The translations under genes and the position numbers were made by a program. The notes below the pieces were generated by a model. It was not told the origin of the DNA. It worked only from the letters and a program-made list of their open reading frames with translations, and did no database searches. Shown here piece by piece: positions 19,945-30,652 of a DNA stretch of 64,000 nt. Source of the DNA: Bacteroides reticulotermitis JCM 10512 (lineage in GTDB: Bacteria > Bacteroidota > Bacteroidia > Bacteroidales > Bacteroidaceae); contig NZ_BAIV01000021.1 of the NCBI RefSeq assembly GCF_000517545.1, forward strand, positions 42,319 through 106,318. The letters run 5' to 3'. Numbering within the stretch: position 1 is the first letter of the stretch; each line of letters opens with the position of its first letter.

Positions 19945-21477
19945 TTATTTTTTAATAATAATATTAGTAGTTAAAGGGCCTCTTTTATTTAGACACAATT
20001 TATGTAGTAAAGTCATCTTTACATTTTCAAATGTTATATTCCGCGCATCTATAAAAGTCATAATACTATCCTGCGAAATTATTGATGAGTTTCTTATAGA
20101 AAAACTATCAACATCAGTAAATTCAGGAAGTTTATTGCATGACACAATTGCATTTTCCACCGTTACGTTTACCAGAGGTGATTCAGGAATTCCCGATGCA
20201 CATATAAACTTACCGGCATTTTCAACGACTATGTCTTTTATATGAATATTGCTATAGCTCGGAGTGAGCGGTGTTTTTCTACGAATAGGAGAGCGTTCGG
20301 CCAATTCGCCCATGACATATGTACTTCCAAGCATATCCCAGTTCAAGGCCTTGGTGGCATTTCGTATACGGATACGCTCATAAAATAAAGAATCACCTCC
20401 CTCTCCACGTTCTCTTCCCGTCTTAGAACGTAGTCCACGAGTTGTACCGCTGAACACACAATCATGTACATAAACGTTCTTTATACCTCCTGCAGTTGTC
20501 ACTCCACCATCTCCAGTCAATGCAAGGCAATAACGTATAACGATGTTCTCAGAAGATTTATTTACCCGTGCACCATCTTCACCGCTTCCGACCTTTATGG
20601 TAAAACAGTCATCTCCACTGGCTAATGTACTAAATTCTATCAATACATTCTTCGTTGATTCTATATTAATGCCACCCCCTGCTGGAACGCCAACTAAATA
20701 AATATTTACACCACGGATAATTACATTCGCACAATAAATCGGAGCTGTATTCCAAGCTAAAGAACCTTCTATTCTAATTCCTTCAACAAATACGCCTTCA
20801 CAATTTATCGGTAAAAATATATTCAGTAATAACATGGTGGCATCTAAACTTGAGCCATCATAAATACGTTCTTCAACAGGAACTCCGGCATCTTTTTTCC
20901 GAATTGCTTTGTTATTGAACTGTTCCCGGAAAGTATTGAACAACTTACCACTCAATTCTGGTCCAATCAGTTTTCCACATCCAGTCAGTGCTACATTTTT
21001 CTGATTATTAGCATATATAAAAGCACCGGAAGATAAACACTCTTCATCTTCATAACGGGTGAACACAACAGGTAGATAATCTTCTGGCCGGTTGCTGAAA
21101 TAGATTTCTATTTTTTCGGGAAAGTGCAGGTTTATATTGCTTTTCAATTCTATCCTACCTGTTTGCCATTTCCCCTCTTCTAAAGATATTGTACCTCCGC
21201 CGGCTTCACTCAGTGCAATGATCTGACTATTAATATAAATAGTTTGCAGGGAATCTTGAATCGAGGCTATTGATAAACATACAATAGTATCCGGAAAAAC
21301 AGGTTTTCGAAATTCAGGCATAGGGAAAGGAACTTCTACAGGTAATATTGTTTCGGATAAACAACTATCACCCACTTCTTCGCCAGATAAAACAGACAGT
21401 GCCGGATTTCTTAATTCGCAAGCTGTTAAACACAACGAAAAAAACGCTATAAGGAATATGGGGGTAGACTTTCGCAT
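19945..21477 (-). CDS. GH28 polygalacturonase-like lipoprotein with altered catalytic motifs
   Basis: The start is taken at MRKSTPIFLIAFFSLCLTAC, giving a 510-aa lipoprotein with the lipobox LTAC. The body is a GH28 beta-helix: HFPEKIEIYFSNRPEDYLP, ENVVIRYCL-like coils, LASGDDCFTIKVGSGEDG and RGLRSKTGRERGEGG. Compared with the intact GH28 at 31656-33278, the NxDG-type site (GDGID there) reads GGGINIES. The GHGG site reads GDGG and RFK reads RSK, while GDD is kept. Two of the residues normally required for catalysis are thus replaced. It may be a binding protein, have another specificity, or be inactive. It is the first enzyme gene after susD. Confidence 0.82.
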   Translation of the reverse strand: MRKSTPIFLIAFFSLCLTACELRNPALSVLSGEEVGDSCLSETILPVEVPFPMPEFRKPVFPDTIVCLSIASIQDSLQTIYINSQIIALSEAGGGTISLEEGKWQTGRIELKSNINLHFPEKIEIYFSNRPEDYLPVVFTRYEDEECLSSGAFIYANNQKNVALTGCGKLIGPELSGKLFNTFREQFNNKAIRKKDAGVPVEERIYDGSSLDATMLLLNIFLPINCEGVFVEGIRIEGSLAWNTAPIYCANVIIRGVNIYLVGVPAGGGINIESTKNVLIEFSTLASGDDCFTIKVGSGEDGARVNKSSENIVIRYCLALTGDGGVTTAGGIKNVYVHDCVFSGTTRGLRSKTGRERGEGGDSLFYERIRIRNATKALNWDMLGSTYVMGELAERSPIRRKTPLTPSYSNIHIKDIVVENAGKFICASGIPESPLVNVTVENAIVSCNKLPEFTDVDSFSIRNSSIISQDSIMTFIDARNITFENVKMTLLHKLCLNKRGPLTTNIIIKK

Positions 21478-21542
21478 ACATCCTGACAAGTTACAATCGG
21501 TAACTGTGTTACCACAATTACCCGATTAATCAAACAAACATT

Positions 21543-23113
21543 TTACCTCAAAGGAATATTCGGGTCGGATACATTATCAGGATTCTGTTCCAATGCCGGA
21601 TTTGAATCCAAATCTCCTTGCGGAATTTTCCATAAAAAACTTTTCTGCGGAACGAACATTAAATCCTGAAAGAGATACATTCCATCGGCCACACCACGAT
21701 CCATAAATGCTTTTAGCCTCTTACCCAAACGATTTGTGCGAAGTGCATCATAATAAAATTTAGCTTCACCAATGAATTCCCATGCTCTCTCCTGAAAGAT
21801 TGCTTCATCCAGATCCTCCTGGTTCATACTGCTTAAAGCAGTTAATCCGGAACGTTCGTGAACTAAATTTAATTTTTTCAAGGCTTCGCCTGTATCACCT
21901 AACTTATTCTTTGCTTCTGCATAATTTAATAAGATCTCAGAATAACGCAACATGTACATATTAGCTGCCGGACATTTAAGTTCTGCGCTGGTTTGATAGT
22001 CATAAAACTTAGCATTACCCGGTGTTGCCGACACCCAGTTTTTCACCCCGGGATAATAACCATTATCCGATGCCTGAAATTCATAATCGGTTCCGTTATA
22101 CGTGAATTTTGTAACAAATACATCTAAGCGTTCATCTTGTGCGTCATAACTTTCCCATGTGTATATAGATGGGCCAAAGCGATGATAGTACATATATCCA
22201 TATCCCGGAATAGTGAAACTATTGGCAAAGCCAAACATCTGATGACACCAGTTGGCTGATTGGCTTCTGCTGAGAATTGTAATTCAAAAATAGACTCTTT
22301 ATTGTTCTTGGCATTAGCATTAAATGCATACCAAAGATCGGTATACTCTTCTACTAAATCATAGATATCAGATTTGATTACTTTTTCACTATAATCAATG
22401 CACTTCTGATAATAGCTATTATTATCTTCCATTGAAGCCAATGTCAGGTAAACCTCACTAAACAATGCCTGAACAGCACCCTTTGAAACCCTCCACACTT
22501 CATAACTGGATGTGCCTCTTGTTGGAAGAATACTTTCACAATATTCCAGATCGGTAATTATATAGTCATAAACAGTTTCTACAGATTCTCGGGGAATTTC
22601 CAACCCATCAAGGCTACTTGTAAATGTTTCAGGAATAGGCACTCCACCATACAAACGTACAAGTATAAAGTAAGTATATGCACGTAGAAAACGTGCCTGA
22701 GCAAAAATCGCCGCTTTACTATCATCATTCATGGTCACATTCTCACCGCGTGCCAATACGGTATTAGTACTGTTTATTGTAACATACGCCGCTTTCCATA
22801 CATTCGAGAATGTAGATGAACTGGCATTGTTTATATCATACCAGCAATTAATATAATGCCCGTTTTCTTTCGTTTGACAAGGCTGGCCTAACTCAGTACA
22901 TTCTTCAATGCGCATTGTATAGGTATAATCACTCATCATGCTTCGAAAATTCTTATAAACATTCGTTAGCCCGGCATTTAATTGTTCTTCATTTTTATAA
23001 AAACTACCCGGATCAATGAAAGTATAGGGAGTTTCAGTTAAGTCTGTACAACTATTAAATATAAAAAGTATACACAGAGCTAATCCGCTTAAAATATATT
23101 TTAATTGTTTCAT
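21543..23113 (-). CDS. SusD/RagB-like nutrient-binding outer-membrane lipoprotein (one frameshift)
   Basis: The lipoprotein signal is MKQLKYILSGLALCILFIFN followed by SC. The SusD fold follows: YKNEEQLNAGLTNVYKNF, the TPR-like core (ARFLRAYTYFILVRLYGGVP) and the C-terminal RagB part (CPAANMYMLRYSEILLNYAE, LKKLNLVHERSGL, FIGEAKFYYDALRTNRLG). The reading frame breaks near 22228, where one A appears missing in the codons for NQPNWCHQMFGF. Restoring it gives a single 523-aa protein. SusD caps the SusC pore and captures the polysaccharide at the cell surface. It starts 18 bases after susC, the canonical arrangement. Confidence 0.92.
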
Positions 23114-23130
23114 AATGGATTTTTTTTAAG

Positions 23131-26100
23131 TTAGAACTTAGCATTAATTCCTAAAATAACAGACTTCGCCCATGGATTACTCGTATCACCGTTTATAGGA
23201 TTATATCCACGGTGGTCGGCAAATGTCACAAAGTTCTGGAAGTTCAAGTTAACCTTCAATGACTTCACTGTTTTGATTTTCAATAATGGACCCAGGTCAT
23301 AACTTAGCTGAATATTTTTCAGTATAAAATATTTCCAATTCGCATTTGTTCTATCGGATAGATAAACACCATGTGCTCCTGCAGCAGGGAAACTACCATT
23401 CGGGTTGCTCTCGCTCCACATGCGGTCATAAGCATATTGGGTAGGAGTATATACATTATTCACCAACTGGTTTTCTCCATAGAGTAAATAGCTTGTCAGG
23501 TTCGCATATCCCATAGACCAGGCCGAATTATTTGTATAGTAATCCTCGGCGCCTGAAATCGACGCATATTTGTGTCCTCCCTGTCCATAAATAGCAAGAC
23601 CTATGCCTTTATATTCCATATTAATATTTAATCCATAAAAGTATTTAGGTTGAACCGAACCAATACACACATAATCTTCCGTACTGATTGAACCGTCACC
23701 ATCCATATCCTCATACATTTCATCACCTAGCTTAGCCGTAGTTGCTGTGTTGGGCACCGCTTTTTTATAAGCTTCAAGTTGTCCCTGTGTCTTGATAATT
23801 CCTAATGAACGACGAGCATAAACACCATCTACGGGATTGCCGACTTTCAGAATACGAGCTAATCCACCAGAATCATACCGTACCGCTACCTGATCAACAT
23901 CTCCATATAATTCTTTGATTTCGTTTTTATTATATGTAACATTTGCTGATGCATTTAATTTGAAGTCCTTGCTGTCAATGACAGTGCCACCAAGTGTTAG
24001 TTCCCAACCATGGTTGGATACCTTACCAATGTTACTTAGAATACTGGAATAACCTGATGTAGAAGGAATAGGAACATTATACAATAGATCATTGGTATTA
24101 CGTGTATAATAGTCAAAAGTAACATCCAAGCGGTTCCACAAACTAAGATCAAAACCTACATCTACCTGAGTAGTCCTTTCCCACTTCAAATCATCATTAC
24201 CTATAGACTCTTTAAAACCTTTGATAACTGAACTTCCATCCGTATAATTCGAAGCGGTCAACTGAGCCAATGAATTATAATTACCAATTTCCTGATTACC
24301 GGTAATGCCGAAGCTACTCCTAAGTTTCAGGTTCGTAATGGTTTTATTATCCTTCAGGAATGACTCCTGAGACACACGCCAACCAATACCTGCTGATGGA
24401 AAGTATCCCCATTTATTATTTGTTCCAAAACGTGATGAACCATCCCAACGACTGGTTACTGTTAACAGATATCTATCGTCATAGACATACGATGCTCTAC
24501 CTGTAAATGAAATCAGGGTGTTACTATATTTATTCGTTGACCAGCTCACAGAACTTTTTTCGGCTAATCCCATAGACCATGCACCTGTTTGGTCATTTTC
24601 AAAGCCTGCTCCTGATAGGTTTATATCCTCATAAGTAAAGTCCTGCCATGAATACACAGCTGTTGCTGTTAAACGATGTTTTTTCCATGTATGATTATAA
24701 GTCAGGATATTCTCCATTACCTTACTCAAACCTTTTGTCCAATAATTATATCCATTTCCTTTGGATCCGGACGCAAAATTCTCTGCTGATTGAGAACTGG
24801 CGTATTTATATTTACGAGTATTTCTCAGGTCTACACCTAAACTTAACCGGTATTTCAGATCTTTGAATAATTGCATTTCAGTGAATAAAGTTCCTAGAAA
24901 GCGATTAGTGGTATTTTTAGTTGAGACCTCGTCCATATCCAATATCGGGTTCCAAGGGAAAACGATATGTGTATTATGCATGGATGCAATATTATAAGAT
25001 CCATCATCATTTTTTACCGGCTCTGTAGGCCATCCGTATCTATAGACATCTAATAATGCACCATCAAAAATGTCTTGAATACTATGAGTGAATTGAGTAT
25101 TTGCACCTACGGTTAACCATTTATTAAATTCATGTTGCAGGTTACCGTGATAGGTATATTTTTGATAGTTCTGAGCTTTTAGTAAACCTTCCTGATCATA
25201 GAAACCTACAGATAACATATAGGCTGTTTTATTATTGCTCCCGTCAAATGTAACACTATAATCTTGAAGTATGGATGCACTTTCAAGAATTTCTTTTTCC
25301 CAATTTGTATTTGCCGAATAAGAAGATGCCAGATTGGGAAAAGGCTTATTACTTCCTTGATTAACGTACCCGGCATTCATAAAGTTTATAAAATCTTCAC
25401 CAGAAATCATGTTCGATAAACGTCCAGGTAACTGAACTCCTACCGAGGTATTTACCGAGAGATTTTTTGCTCCAGTTTTTCCTGTCTTAGTTGTAATCAT
25501 CACCACACCATTTGCTCCACGAGAACCATAAATAGCAGTAGATGAAGCATCTTTAAGAATTTCCATTGACTCTATGTCACTCGGATTAATGTCATTAATG
25601 TTGCTATCCATCAGTGGAAACCCGTCAACAACATATAGAGGTTCATTGCTTGCACTAATGGAACCGCTACCACGCACACGAATATTAGGTGAAGCACCCG
25701 GTTTATTATCGTTGAAAACGGCTACCCCTGCTGCTTTTCCTTGCAAAGACTCTAATGCATTACCCACAACAGTGGCAGTCAGATGTTCCGCTTTAATTTG
25801 TGCAGTGGAACCCGTCAAATCCGATTTTCTGGCTGTACCATAACCGATAACGACCACTTCATCCAGCACTTCTTGATCTTCCTGAAGAACTACTCTTAAT
25901 CGGTTTTTACCACTAACGGAAACACTCACTCCTTTATATCCTATATAAGAAACGGAAATCGTCCCATTCTCAGGTACGTTTTGAAGTTTAAAATTGCCAT
26001 CGATGTCGGTAATCGAACCATTAGAAGTGCCTTTAACCAACACACTTGCACCAATAACCCCCTCTCCGTTCGGGTCGACAACTGTACCCGACACAGTTTT

Positions 26101-26187
26101 GTTCTGCGCTCTTGCAGCAAAAACTACTCCAATAAGTAAAAGGATTGAAAGGAATATTCTATTCCTAATTTTTTTTTGGTTTTTCAT
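23131..26187 (-). CDS. SusC/RagA-like TonB-dependent outer-membrane transporter
   Basis: This intact 1018-aa transporter has the signal peptide IRNRIFLSILLLIGVVFAAR, a CarboxypepD-regulatory domain (TVSGTVVDPNGEGVIGASVL, then SITDIDGNFKLQNVPENG) and the TonB box/plug start LDEVVVIGYGTARKSDLTGS. Typical SusC signatures follow: GVAVFNDNKPGASPNIRVRG, PLYVVDGFP, LKDASSTAIYGSRGANGV, and a long barrel ending in VILGINAKF. It imports oligosaccharides bound by the downstream SusD using TonB energy. It heads the operon that continues to the acetylesterase at 13.8 kb. A clear promoter and operator lie just upstream. Confidence 0.96.
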   Translation of the reverse strand: MKNQKKIRNRIFLSILLLIGVVFAARAQNKTVSGTVVDPNGEGVIGASVLVKGTSNGSITDIDGNFKLQNVPENGTISVSYIGYKGVSVSVSGKNRLRVVLQEDQEVLDEVVVIGYGTARKSDLTGSTAQIKAEHLTATVVGNALESLQGKAAGVAVFNDNKPGASPNIRVRGSGSISASNEPLYVVDGFPLMDSNINDINPSDIESMEILKDASSTAIYGSRGANGVVMITTKTGKTGAKNLSVNTSVGVQLPGRLSNMISGEDFINFMNAGYVNQGSNKPFPNLASSYSANTNWEKEILESASILQDYSVTFDGSNNKTAYMLSVGFYDQEGLLKAQNYQKYTYHGNLQHEFNKWLTVGANTQFTHSIQDIFDGALLDVYRYGWPTEPVKNDDGSYNIASMHNTHIVFPWNPILDMDEVSTKNTTNRFLGTLFTEMQLFKDLKYRLSLGVDLRNTRKYKYASSQSAENFASGSKGNGYNYWTKGLSKVMENILTYNHTWKKHRLTATAVYSWQDFTYEDINLSGAGFENDQTGAWSMGLAEKSSVSWSTNKYSNTLISFTGRASYVYDDRYLLTVTSRWDGSSRFGTNNKWGYFPSAGIGWRVSQESFLKDNKTITNLKLRSSFGITGNQEIGNYNSLAQLTASNYTDGSSVIKGFKESIGNDDLKWERTTQVDVGFDLSLWNRLDVTFDYYTRNTNDLLYNVPIPSTSGYSSILSNIGKVSNHGWELTLGGTVIDSKDFKLNASANVTYNKNEIKELYGDVDQVAVRYDSGGLARILKVGNPVDGVYARRSLGIIKTQGQLEAYKKAVPNTATTAKLGDEMYEDMDGDGSISTEDYVCIGSVQPKYFYGLNINMEYKGIGLAIYGQGGHKYASISGAEDYYTNNSAWSMGYANLTSYLLYGENQLVNNVYTPTQYAYDRMWSESNPNGSFPAAGAHGVYLSDRTNANWKYFILKNIQLSYDLGPLLKIKTVKSLKVNLNFQNFVTFADHRGYNPINGDTSNPWAKSVILGINAKF

Positions 26188-26242
26188 AAGTTACAATAAT
26201 TAAATAATTAAGGTTGATACTTATTAATTGCTTTACGAGGAG

Positions 26243-26271
26243 CAAATGTAGAAGAAAACAATATCCGCAAA
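26243..26271 (-). promoter_or_regulatory. Candidate promoter of the susCD operon
   Basis: On the minus strand TACATTTG (26243-26250) matches TAnnTTTG exactly, and TTTG occurs 17 bases upstream (26268-26271). It lies 56 bases before the susC start. The spacing between the upstream TTGGAT and this -7 element is identical (31 bases) to that at the GH28 promoter near 33.33 kb. Confidence 0.6.
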
Positions 26272-26275
26272 TAGA

Positions 26276-26344
26276 AAAATCATCCAATTACTTAGCTATG
26301 AGCAACTTGGATGATTTTATATGTAACTGGATAATATTACAAGC
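26276..26344 (-). promoter_or_regulatory. Candidate HTCS operator, overlapping a hairpin/terminator
   Basis: AAAATCATCCAA (26276-26287) and TTGGATGATTTT (26307-26318) are a perfect 12-bp inverted repeat. They contain ATCCAA-N19-TTGGAT, the same pattern and spacing as upstream of the distal GH28. A 16-bp block on the minus strand, GCTTGTAATATTATCC (26329-26344), is also shared exactly with that promoter. In RNA from the HTCS gene, the inverted repeat followed by a T-rich run could in addition act as its terminator. Confidence 0.6.
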
Positions 26345-26367
26345 GACGAGGCGTTAATAGCTAGGGC

Positions 26368-29300
26368 TTATTTCGTTCCATCGCCTCGTTGGTGAAATTG
26401 CGTAGGTGGTATACCATAATACGCTTTAAAACTTTTACTGAAATAAGACGGTTCTGTAAATCCGACTAGGAAGCAGACTTCGGAAACGCTAACTCTATCA
26501 TCACCAAGCAATAGCTCTCCGGCTTTCTTTAAACGTGCATTACGCAAATATTCATTAGGTGTAATACCTGTTATATCTTTTACTTTTTGATAAAACATGG
26601 TACGTTTATATCCCATACTAGTTGCAAAAGTATCCATATCAAACGATGCATCTCCCATATTATGTTCAATGATAGAATTCATACGGTCTACAAATCTCTT
26701 ATCCTTATTATTTGATAAAAGGAACTCTTTGGTCGGTCCCATGGTTTCTTTGGCAAACAGCTCTTTGAGTTCCATGCGTTGCTGAATTATATTCATAATA
26801 CGAGTTAACAACATCTTTATACCAAATGGTTTAGTAATAAAATCATCTGCTCCAGATTCAAAACCCTTCATTTTATCTTCATCCTCCGTAAGCGATGTAA
26901 GCAGTATTACAGGAATATGACTGGTTGTTTTATCCTTCTTCAATTGCTTCACCACTTCATATCCAGTCATATTCGGCATGAGAACATCACACAGAATAAT
27001 GTCCGGTTCAAATTCTTGTACCAAAGAGATACCCGACTTTCCATCAGTAGCCGTCTTCGTTATAAAGTAATTGCTCATTATATTCCGGATATATTCCCGA
27101 AAGTCTTCATCATCATCTATTATCAATAGCTTAATGCTGTTCAACGGAATACCGGGCATAACTTTTTTATAATCAAGTTTCATTCCCGATTCTTCTTTAA
27201 TGATTGTGGTTGATGTGTCCGCAAAATCATCAGCCTGGTAGACATTTTTATCTATGGGCAGGATAACAGTGAATATAGAACCTTGTTCCTGATTGGGTTC
27301 GTACTTTATGTCTCCATGATGCGTCATAACAAGTTCATGAGTAAGGTGTAATCCTATACCAAAACTATTACCTGCAGAATTAATATGAGCAAAACGATGG
27401 AAGAGTTCTTTTCTTTTTTCTTCAGGGATACCTATTCCCGTATCGGCAACCTGAATAGCAAGCTGCTTTTTCTCTTCGTCCAATGATATCAAGAGTGTTA
27501 TGCTGCCATCCAATGGAGTATATTTAAGCGCATTAGACAATAAATTATATAATATTTTATCTAAAAAACTTTTATCTAAAAACATTAAATAAGACTTTGC
27601 AAAAGGAATAAAGCGACATAGAATGCTCTTCGATTGAGCAACGTCATAAAACATCTGAAAGGTTTTTTCTGCAAAACTTATCACGTCAATTTCGGCAACC
27701 GCAAGTCTTAACTTATTGTGTTGCATCATACGAAACATCAAAAGTTGATCAATAAGGCGCAATAACCTTTTGGTACTATTGTAGATCGTATTCATTGACT
27801 GCATTACAGTCTCAGGCAAATCATTATTTTGTGATATTTTTTCAACGCCCCCCCGGATCAGTGTCAAAGGATTTCTGAACTCATGAGCAATATTTGTGAA
27901 AAAGACAAGTTTATATTCGGTCAATTGTTTTTCGAGCCGGATGCGATTACGCAACGTGCCGAAATTATTAATAAGTTTAAATGTCACATATAATACTAAA
28001 CATGAAAACAGTATGTATAAAACAATAGCCCAAGATGTTTTCCAGAATGGTGGTGATATTATTATATCCAATACGCCTTCATTATCCGCCCACTCTCCCG
28101 ATGTATTACAGGCTCTAACATGCAGTCGATAATGACCAGGAGGTATTTTTTTATAAGCCGCAAAGTTTAAAGTAGAAAGCATGCTCCAATCTTTATCAAA
28201 ATTTTCCAACTTATAAGTGTACCTTGTTTTATTTACAAAAGAGAAGTCAAAAGTAGAAAACTCTATGATCAAAGAATTTTGGTTGTGTTTCAATTCAATG
28301 GCATCTGTATAACTCAGTGCTTTACTTAGTGGGGAGTTCTGATCGTTTGCGTCCATGGATACTCCGTCAATCTTCAATCCTGTGAAAACAATCTTAGAAA
28401 TAGTATGCTGAGGCATAACCTTTTGTGGATTAATAACCACGAAACCATGATCTGTACCAAATAATAAATAGCCATCAGATGTTATAGCGGCACAATTCTC
28501 CGAGTAATAATTGCCTAGCGCGTTAGCCGAAAAGAAAAAGTTTTCAAAAACCTTTGTTTGTGTATTGAAACGGGAAATACCATATTCCGTACTAAACCAC
28601 ATTTTACCGTCCTTATCTTCTATAATTGCCTGAACTATATTATTAATTAAACCGTCACTTGTATCATAGTGCTTAAATGATAAGTCTTCATAATTCCCTG
28701 TAGGATGACAAACATAGACGCCCATACCAGCCGCTCCAATCCATATATTGCCTTTACAGTCACAGTACACTGAGTGAATTTCATTGCTACGTAGTTTTTT
28801 ATTATTGGAATTATATAAATAATAATTGTCACTGTTTTGAATCAGGGAATCAGGATGAAAAACATAGACACCATTGTTTGTAGCCATCCATATCCAACCA
28901 TTTCTATCATCTACCAATTTCCGAACCCGGCTTTCACCATAGTTCCTCTGAAAGAAGTGTTTAAAACTATATTTTTTCCCTTGAGGAGTAGCTAACGCTA
29001 ACCCAGCGCCGAAAGTTCCTACCCATACACGTCCTTTTATGTCATTGAAAATATCAAAGATATTATTATTGCCTATAGGATTTGTACCAGATTCTTTCGT
29101 GTATAAGTCGTTGTTGACATACAGCCCTCCACCGCGGCTTCCAATCCAAATATTTTTATTCATATCTTCCATAGCCGCAAATATACTATAGGGGAAAAAC
29201 TCTCTTTTTCTAATTAAGTTCAACACGTTGTCATATTGATACAAAGCACCATTGCGGTTGGTAATCCATATTTCACCATTTTTCATGCGAGTAATCATTC

Positions 29301-30621
29301 GAATTACATTTGAACGATCTACAAGTGTTTCAGATTCAGGGAATACTCGAGAAACACCTTCATTGAGAATAGACAGAACAGAAACACCTCCATGTTCCGC
29401 TGCAACCCAGATATTACCTAGCTGGTCTTCCATTACATGAGAAAGATAGTTTGAACTAATCTTATTAGTCCCTTTAGTTTGATAGGTAAAATGGGTAAGT
29501 TTCTCCGTTATAGGATCATAAGCATAGAGACCATTCCCATAAGTAGATATCCAAATAACTCCCCGTATGTCATGTATGATATGGTAGTATTCATAAGCAA
29601 TTGATTTTACTAATTTCTGGGGTACCAATCGCAGTTCTTTAGCCTTACGAGTAACCGGATTAATATAATATATATTCCCCGAACCATTATACAACCAGCA
29701 GTTTCCCCGATTATCAAATTGGCATTGCCCATTCTTTATATCTATTATGGTATTTGCTTTCAATTGTGCCTGTTCTAAATCGAAAGTAAAGCTTCCCTGA
29801 GATGACAGAATAACCCAATCATTATCCTGTTTAAAGCTACCAGTAAAAGCAAAATCATTCTGATTTACTGGTAATTTTCTTATTAAACTGAATGTATTAA
29901 AATCAGAATTATAACTATAAACATCTCCTTGGTTTGTTAGAAAAAAGCATTGATTTTTATGAGATATAGCTGTTACAAAAGATAAACCTTTCATTATAAC
30001 CTCTGATTTTTGTTTTGTGACTTTCACGATACCGGCTTGTGTACAAATCCAGATGATGCCCAAATTATCTTCAATAACAGACGTAACTTTATTAGAAGGA
30101 AGATTTCCTTTTTCAACCTTAAATATCATAGATGTGAATTGGGCACCATCGAATCTTATTCTTCTACACCCGTTCTGATGATGTGAGAGCCAGATATCTC
30201 CATTGGAAGCAGTCATTTTTTTACGATAGGTATCATGATATTCTCCACAACCTGTGTAATCAACAAAACAACCTTTTTTTAAATCATAACAACAGAAGAC
30301 TTCAAGACTAGTGTATATCCAAAGGAAGCCATTCTTATCCTCCGAAATTTCTTCAATCCGATTATCTGCTAATGAGATTTTATCACCTGTTTCCGGCATA
30401 AAGGTTTTAAAAGAATATCCGTCATACAGGTTTAATCCATTCAGAGTGCCCAACCAGATAAACCCTTTACTATCCTGAAACAAGTATCTAACAGTGTTAT
30501 TGCAAAGTCCATTATTCATTGTGATAAATGTAGCTGAAACATCTATAGAAGCAGCTGTCAAAGGTTTTTCTATAATACAAAATAGAAACAAGAAAATAAG
30601 ATAGAAGATACGTGCTGTCAT
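26368..30621 (-). CDS. Hybrid two-component system sensor/regulator, HTCS
   Basis: This intact 1417-aa HTCS has a signal peptide (RIFYLIFLFLFCIIEKPLTA) and two seven-bladed Reg_prop propellers starting at VRYLFQDSKGFIWLGTLNGL. The Y_Y_Y domain (NSLIIEFSTFDFSFVNKTRY) is followed by one membrane helix (AIVLYILFSCLVLYVTFKL) and HisKA with FFTNIAHEFRNPLTLIRGG. The HATPase shows ADTGIGIPEEKRKELFHRF, the receiver shows LLIIDDDEDFREYI, IILCDVLMPNMTG and PVILLTS, and the C-terminal AraC HTH ends in SYFSKSFKAYYGIPP. The H-box has A and N where the first HTCS has S and T, a tolerated variation. It should bind a periplasmic oligosaccharide and activate the susCD operon next to it, and by shared operator also the GH28 at 31.7-33.3 kb. 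Confidence 0.95.
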   Translation of the reverse strand: MTARIFYLIFLFLFCIIEKPLTAASIDVSATFITMNNGLCNNTVRYLFQDSKGFIWLGTLNGLNLYDGYSFKTFMPETGDKISLADNRIEEISEDKNGFLWIYTSLEVFCCYDLKKGCFVDYTGCGEYHDTYRKKMTASNGDIWLSHHQNGCRRIRFDGAQFTSMIFKVEKGNLPSNKVTSVIEDNLGIIWICTQAGIVKVTKQKSEVIMKGLSFVTAISHKNQCFFLTNQGDVYSYNSDFNTFSLIRKLPVNQNDFAFTGSFKQDNDWVILSSQGSFTFDLEQAQLKANTIIDIKNGQCQFDNRGNCWLYNGSGNIYYINPVTRKAKELRLVPQKLVKSIAYEYYHIIHDIRGVIWISTYGNGLYAYDPITEKLTHFTYQTKGTNKISSNYLSHVMEDQLGNIWVAAEHGGVSVLSILNEGVSRVFPESETLVDRSNVIRMITRMKNGEIWITNRNGALYQYDNVLNLIRKREFFPYSIFAAMEDMNKNIWIGSRGGGLYVNNDLYTKESGTNPIGNNNIFDIFNDIKGRVWVGTFGAGLALATPQGKKYSFKHFFQRNYGESRVRKLVDDRNGWIWMATNNGVYVFHPDSLIQNSDNYYLYNSNNKKLRSNEIHSVYCDCKGNIWIGAAGMGVYVCHPTGNYEDLSFKHYDTSDGLINNIVQAIIEDKDGKMWFSTEYGISRFNTQTKVFENFFFSANALGNYYSENCAAITSDGYLLFGTDHGFVVINPQKVMPQHTISKIVFTGLKIDGVSMDANDQNSPLSKALSYTDAIELKHNQNSLIIEFSTFDFSFVNKTRYTYKLENFDKDWSMLSTLNFAAYKKIPPGHYRLHVRACNTSGEWADNEGVLDIIISPPFWKTSWAIVLYILFSCLVLYVTFKLINNFGTLRNRIRLEKQLTEYKLVFFTNIAHEFRNPLTLIRGGVEKISQNNDLPETVMQSMNTIYNSTKRLLRLIDQLLMFRMMQHNKLRLAVAEIDVISFAEKTFQMFYDVAQSKSILCRFIPFAKSYLMFLDKSFLDKILYNLLSNALKYTPLDGSITLLISLDEEKKQLAIQVADTGIGIPEEKRKELFHRFAHINSAGNSFGIGLHLTHELVMTHHGDIKYEPNQEQGSIFTVILPIDKNVYQADDFADTSTTIIKEESGMKLDYKKVMPGIPLNSIKLLIIDDDEDFREYIRNIMSNYFITKTATDGKSGISLVQEFEPDIILCDVLMPNMTGYEVVKQLKKDKTTSHIPVILLTSLTEDEDKMKGFESGADDFITKPFGIKMLLTRIMNIIQQRMELKELFAKETMGPTKEFLLSNNKDKRFVDRMNSIIEHNMGDASFDMDTFATSMGYKRTMFYQKVKDITGITPNEYLRNARLKKAGELLLGDDRVSVSEVCFLVGFTEPSYFSKSFKAYYGIPPTQFHQRGDGTK

Positions 30622-30644
30622 GGCGTTAAAAATTACGATTTATA

Positions 30645-30652
30645 CAAATATA
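30645..30652 (-). promoter_or_regulatory. Candidate -7 element of the second HTCS gene
   Basis: On the minus strand TATATTTG fits the TAnnTTTG consensus and lies about 24 bases upstream of the HTCS start. A clear TTTG at -33 was not seen. Confidence 0.4.
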
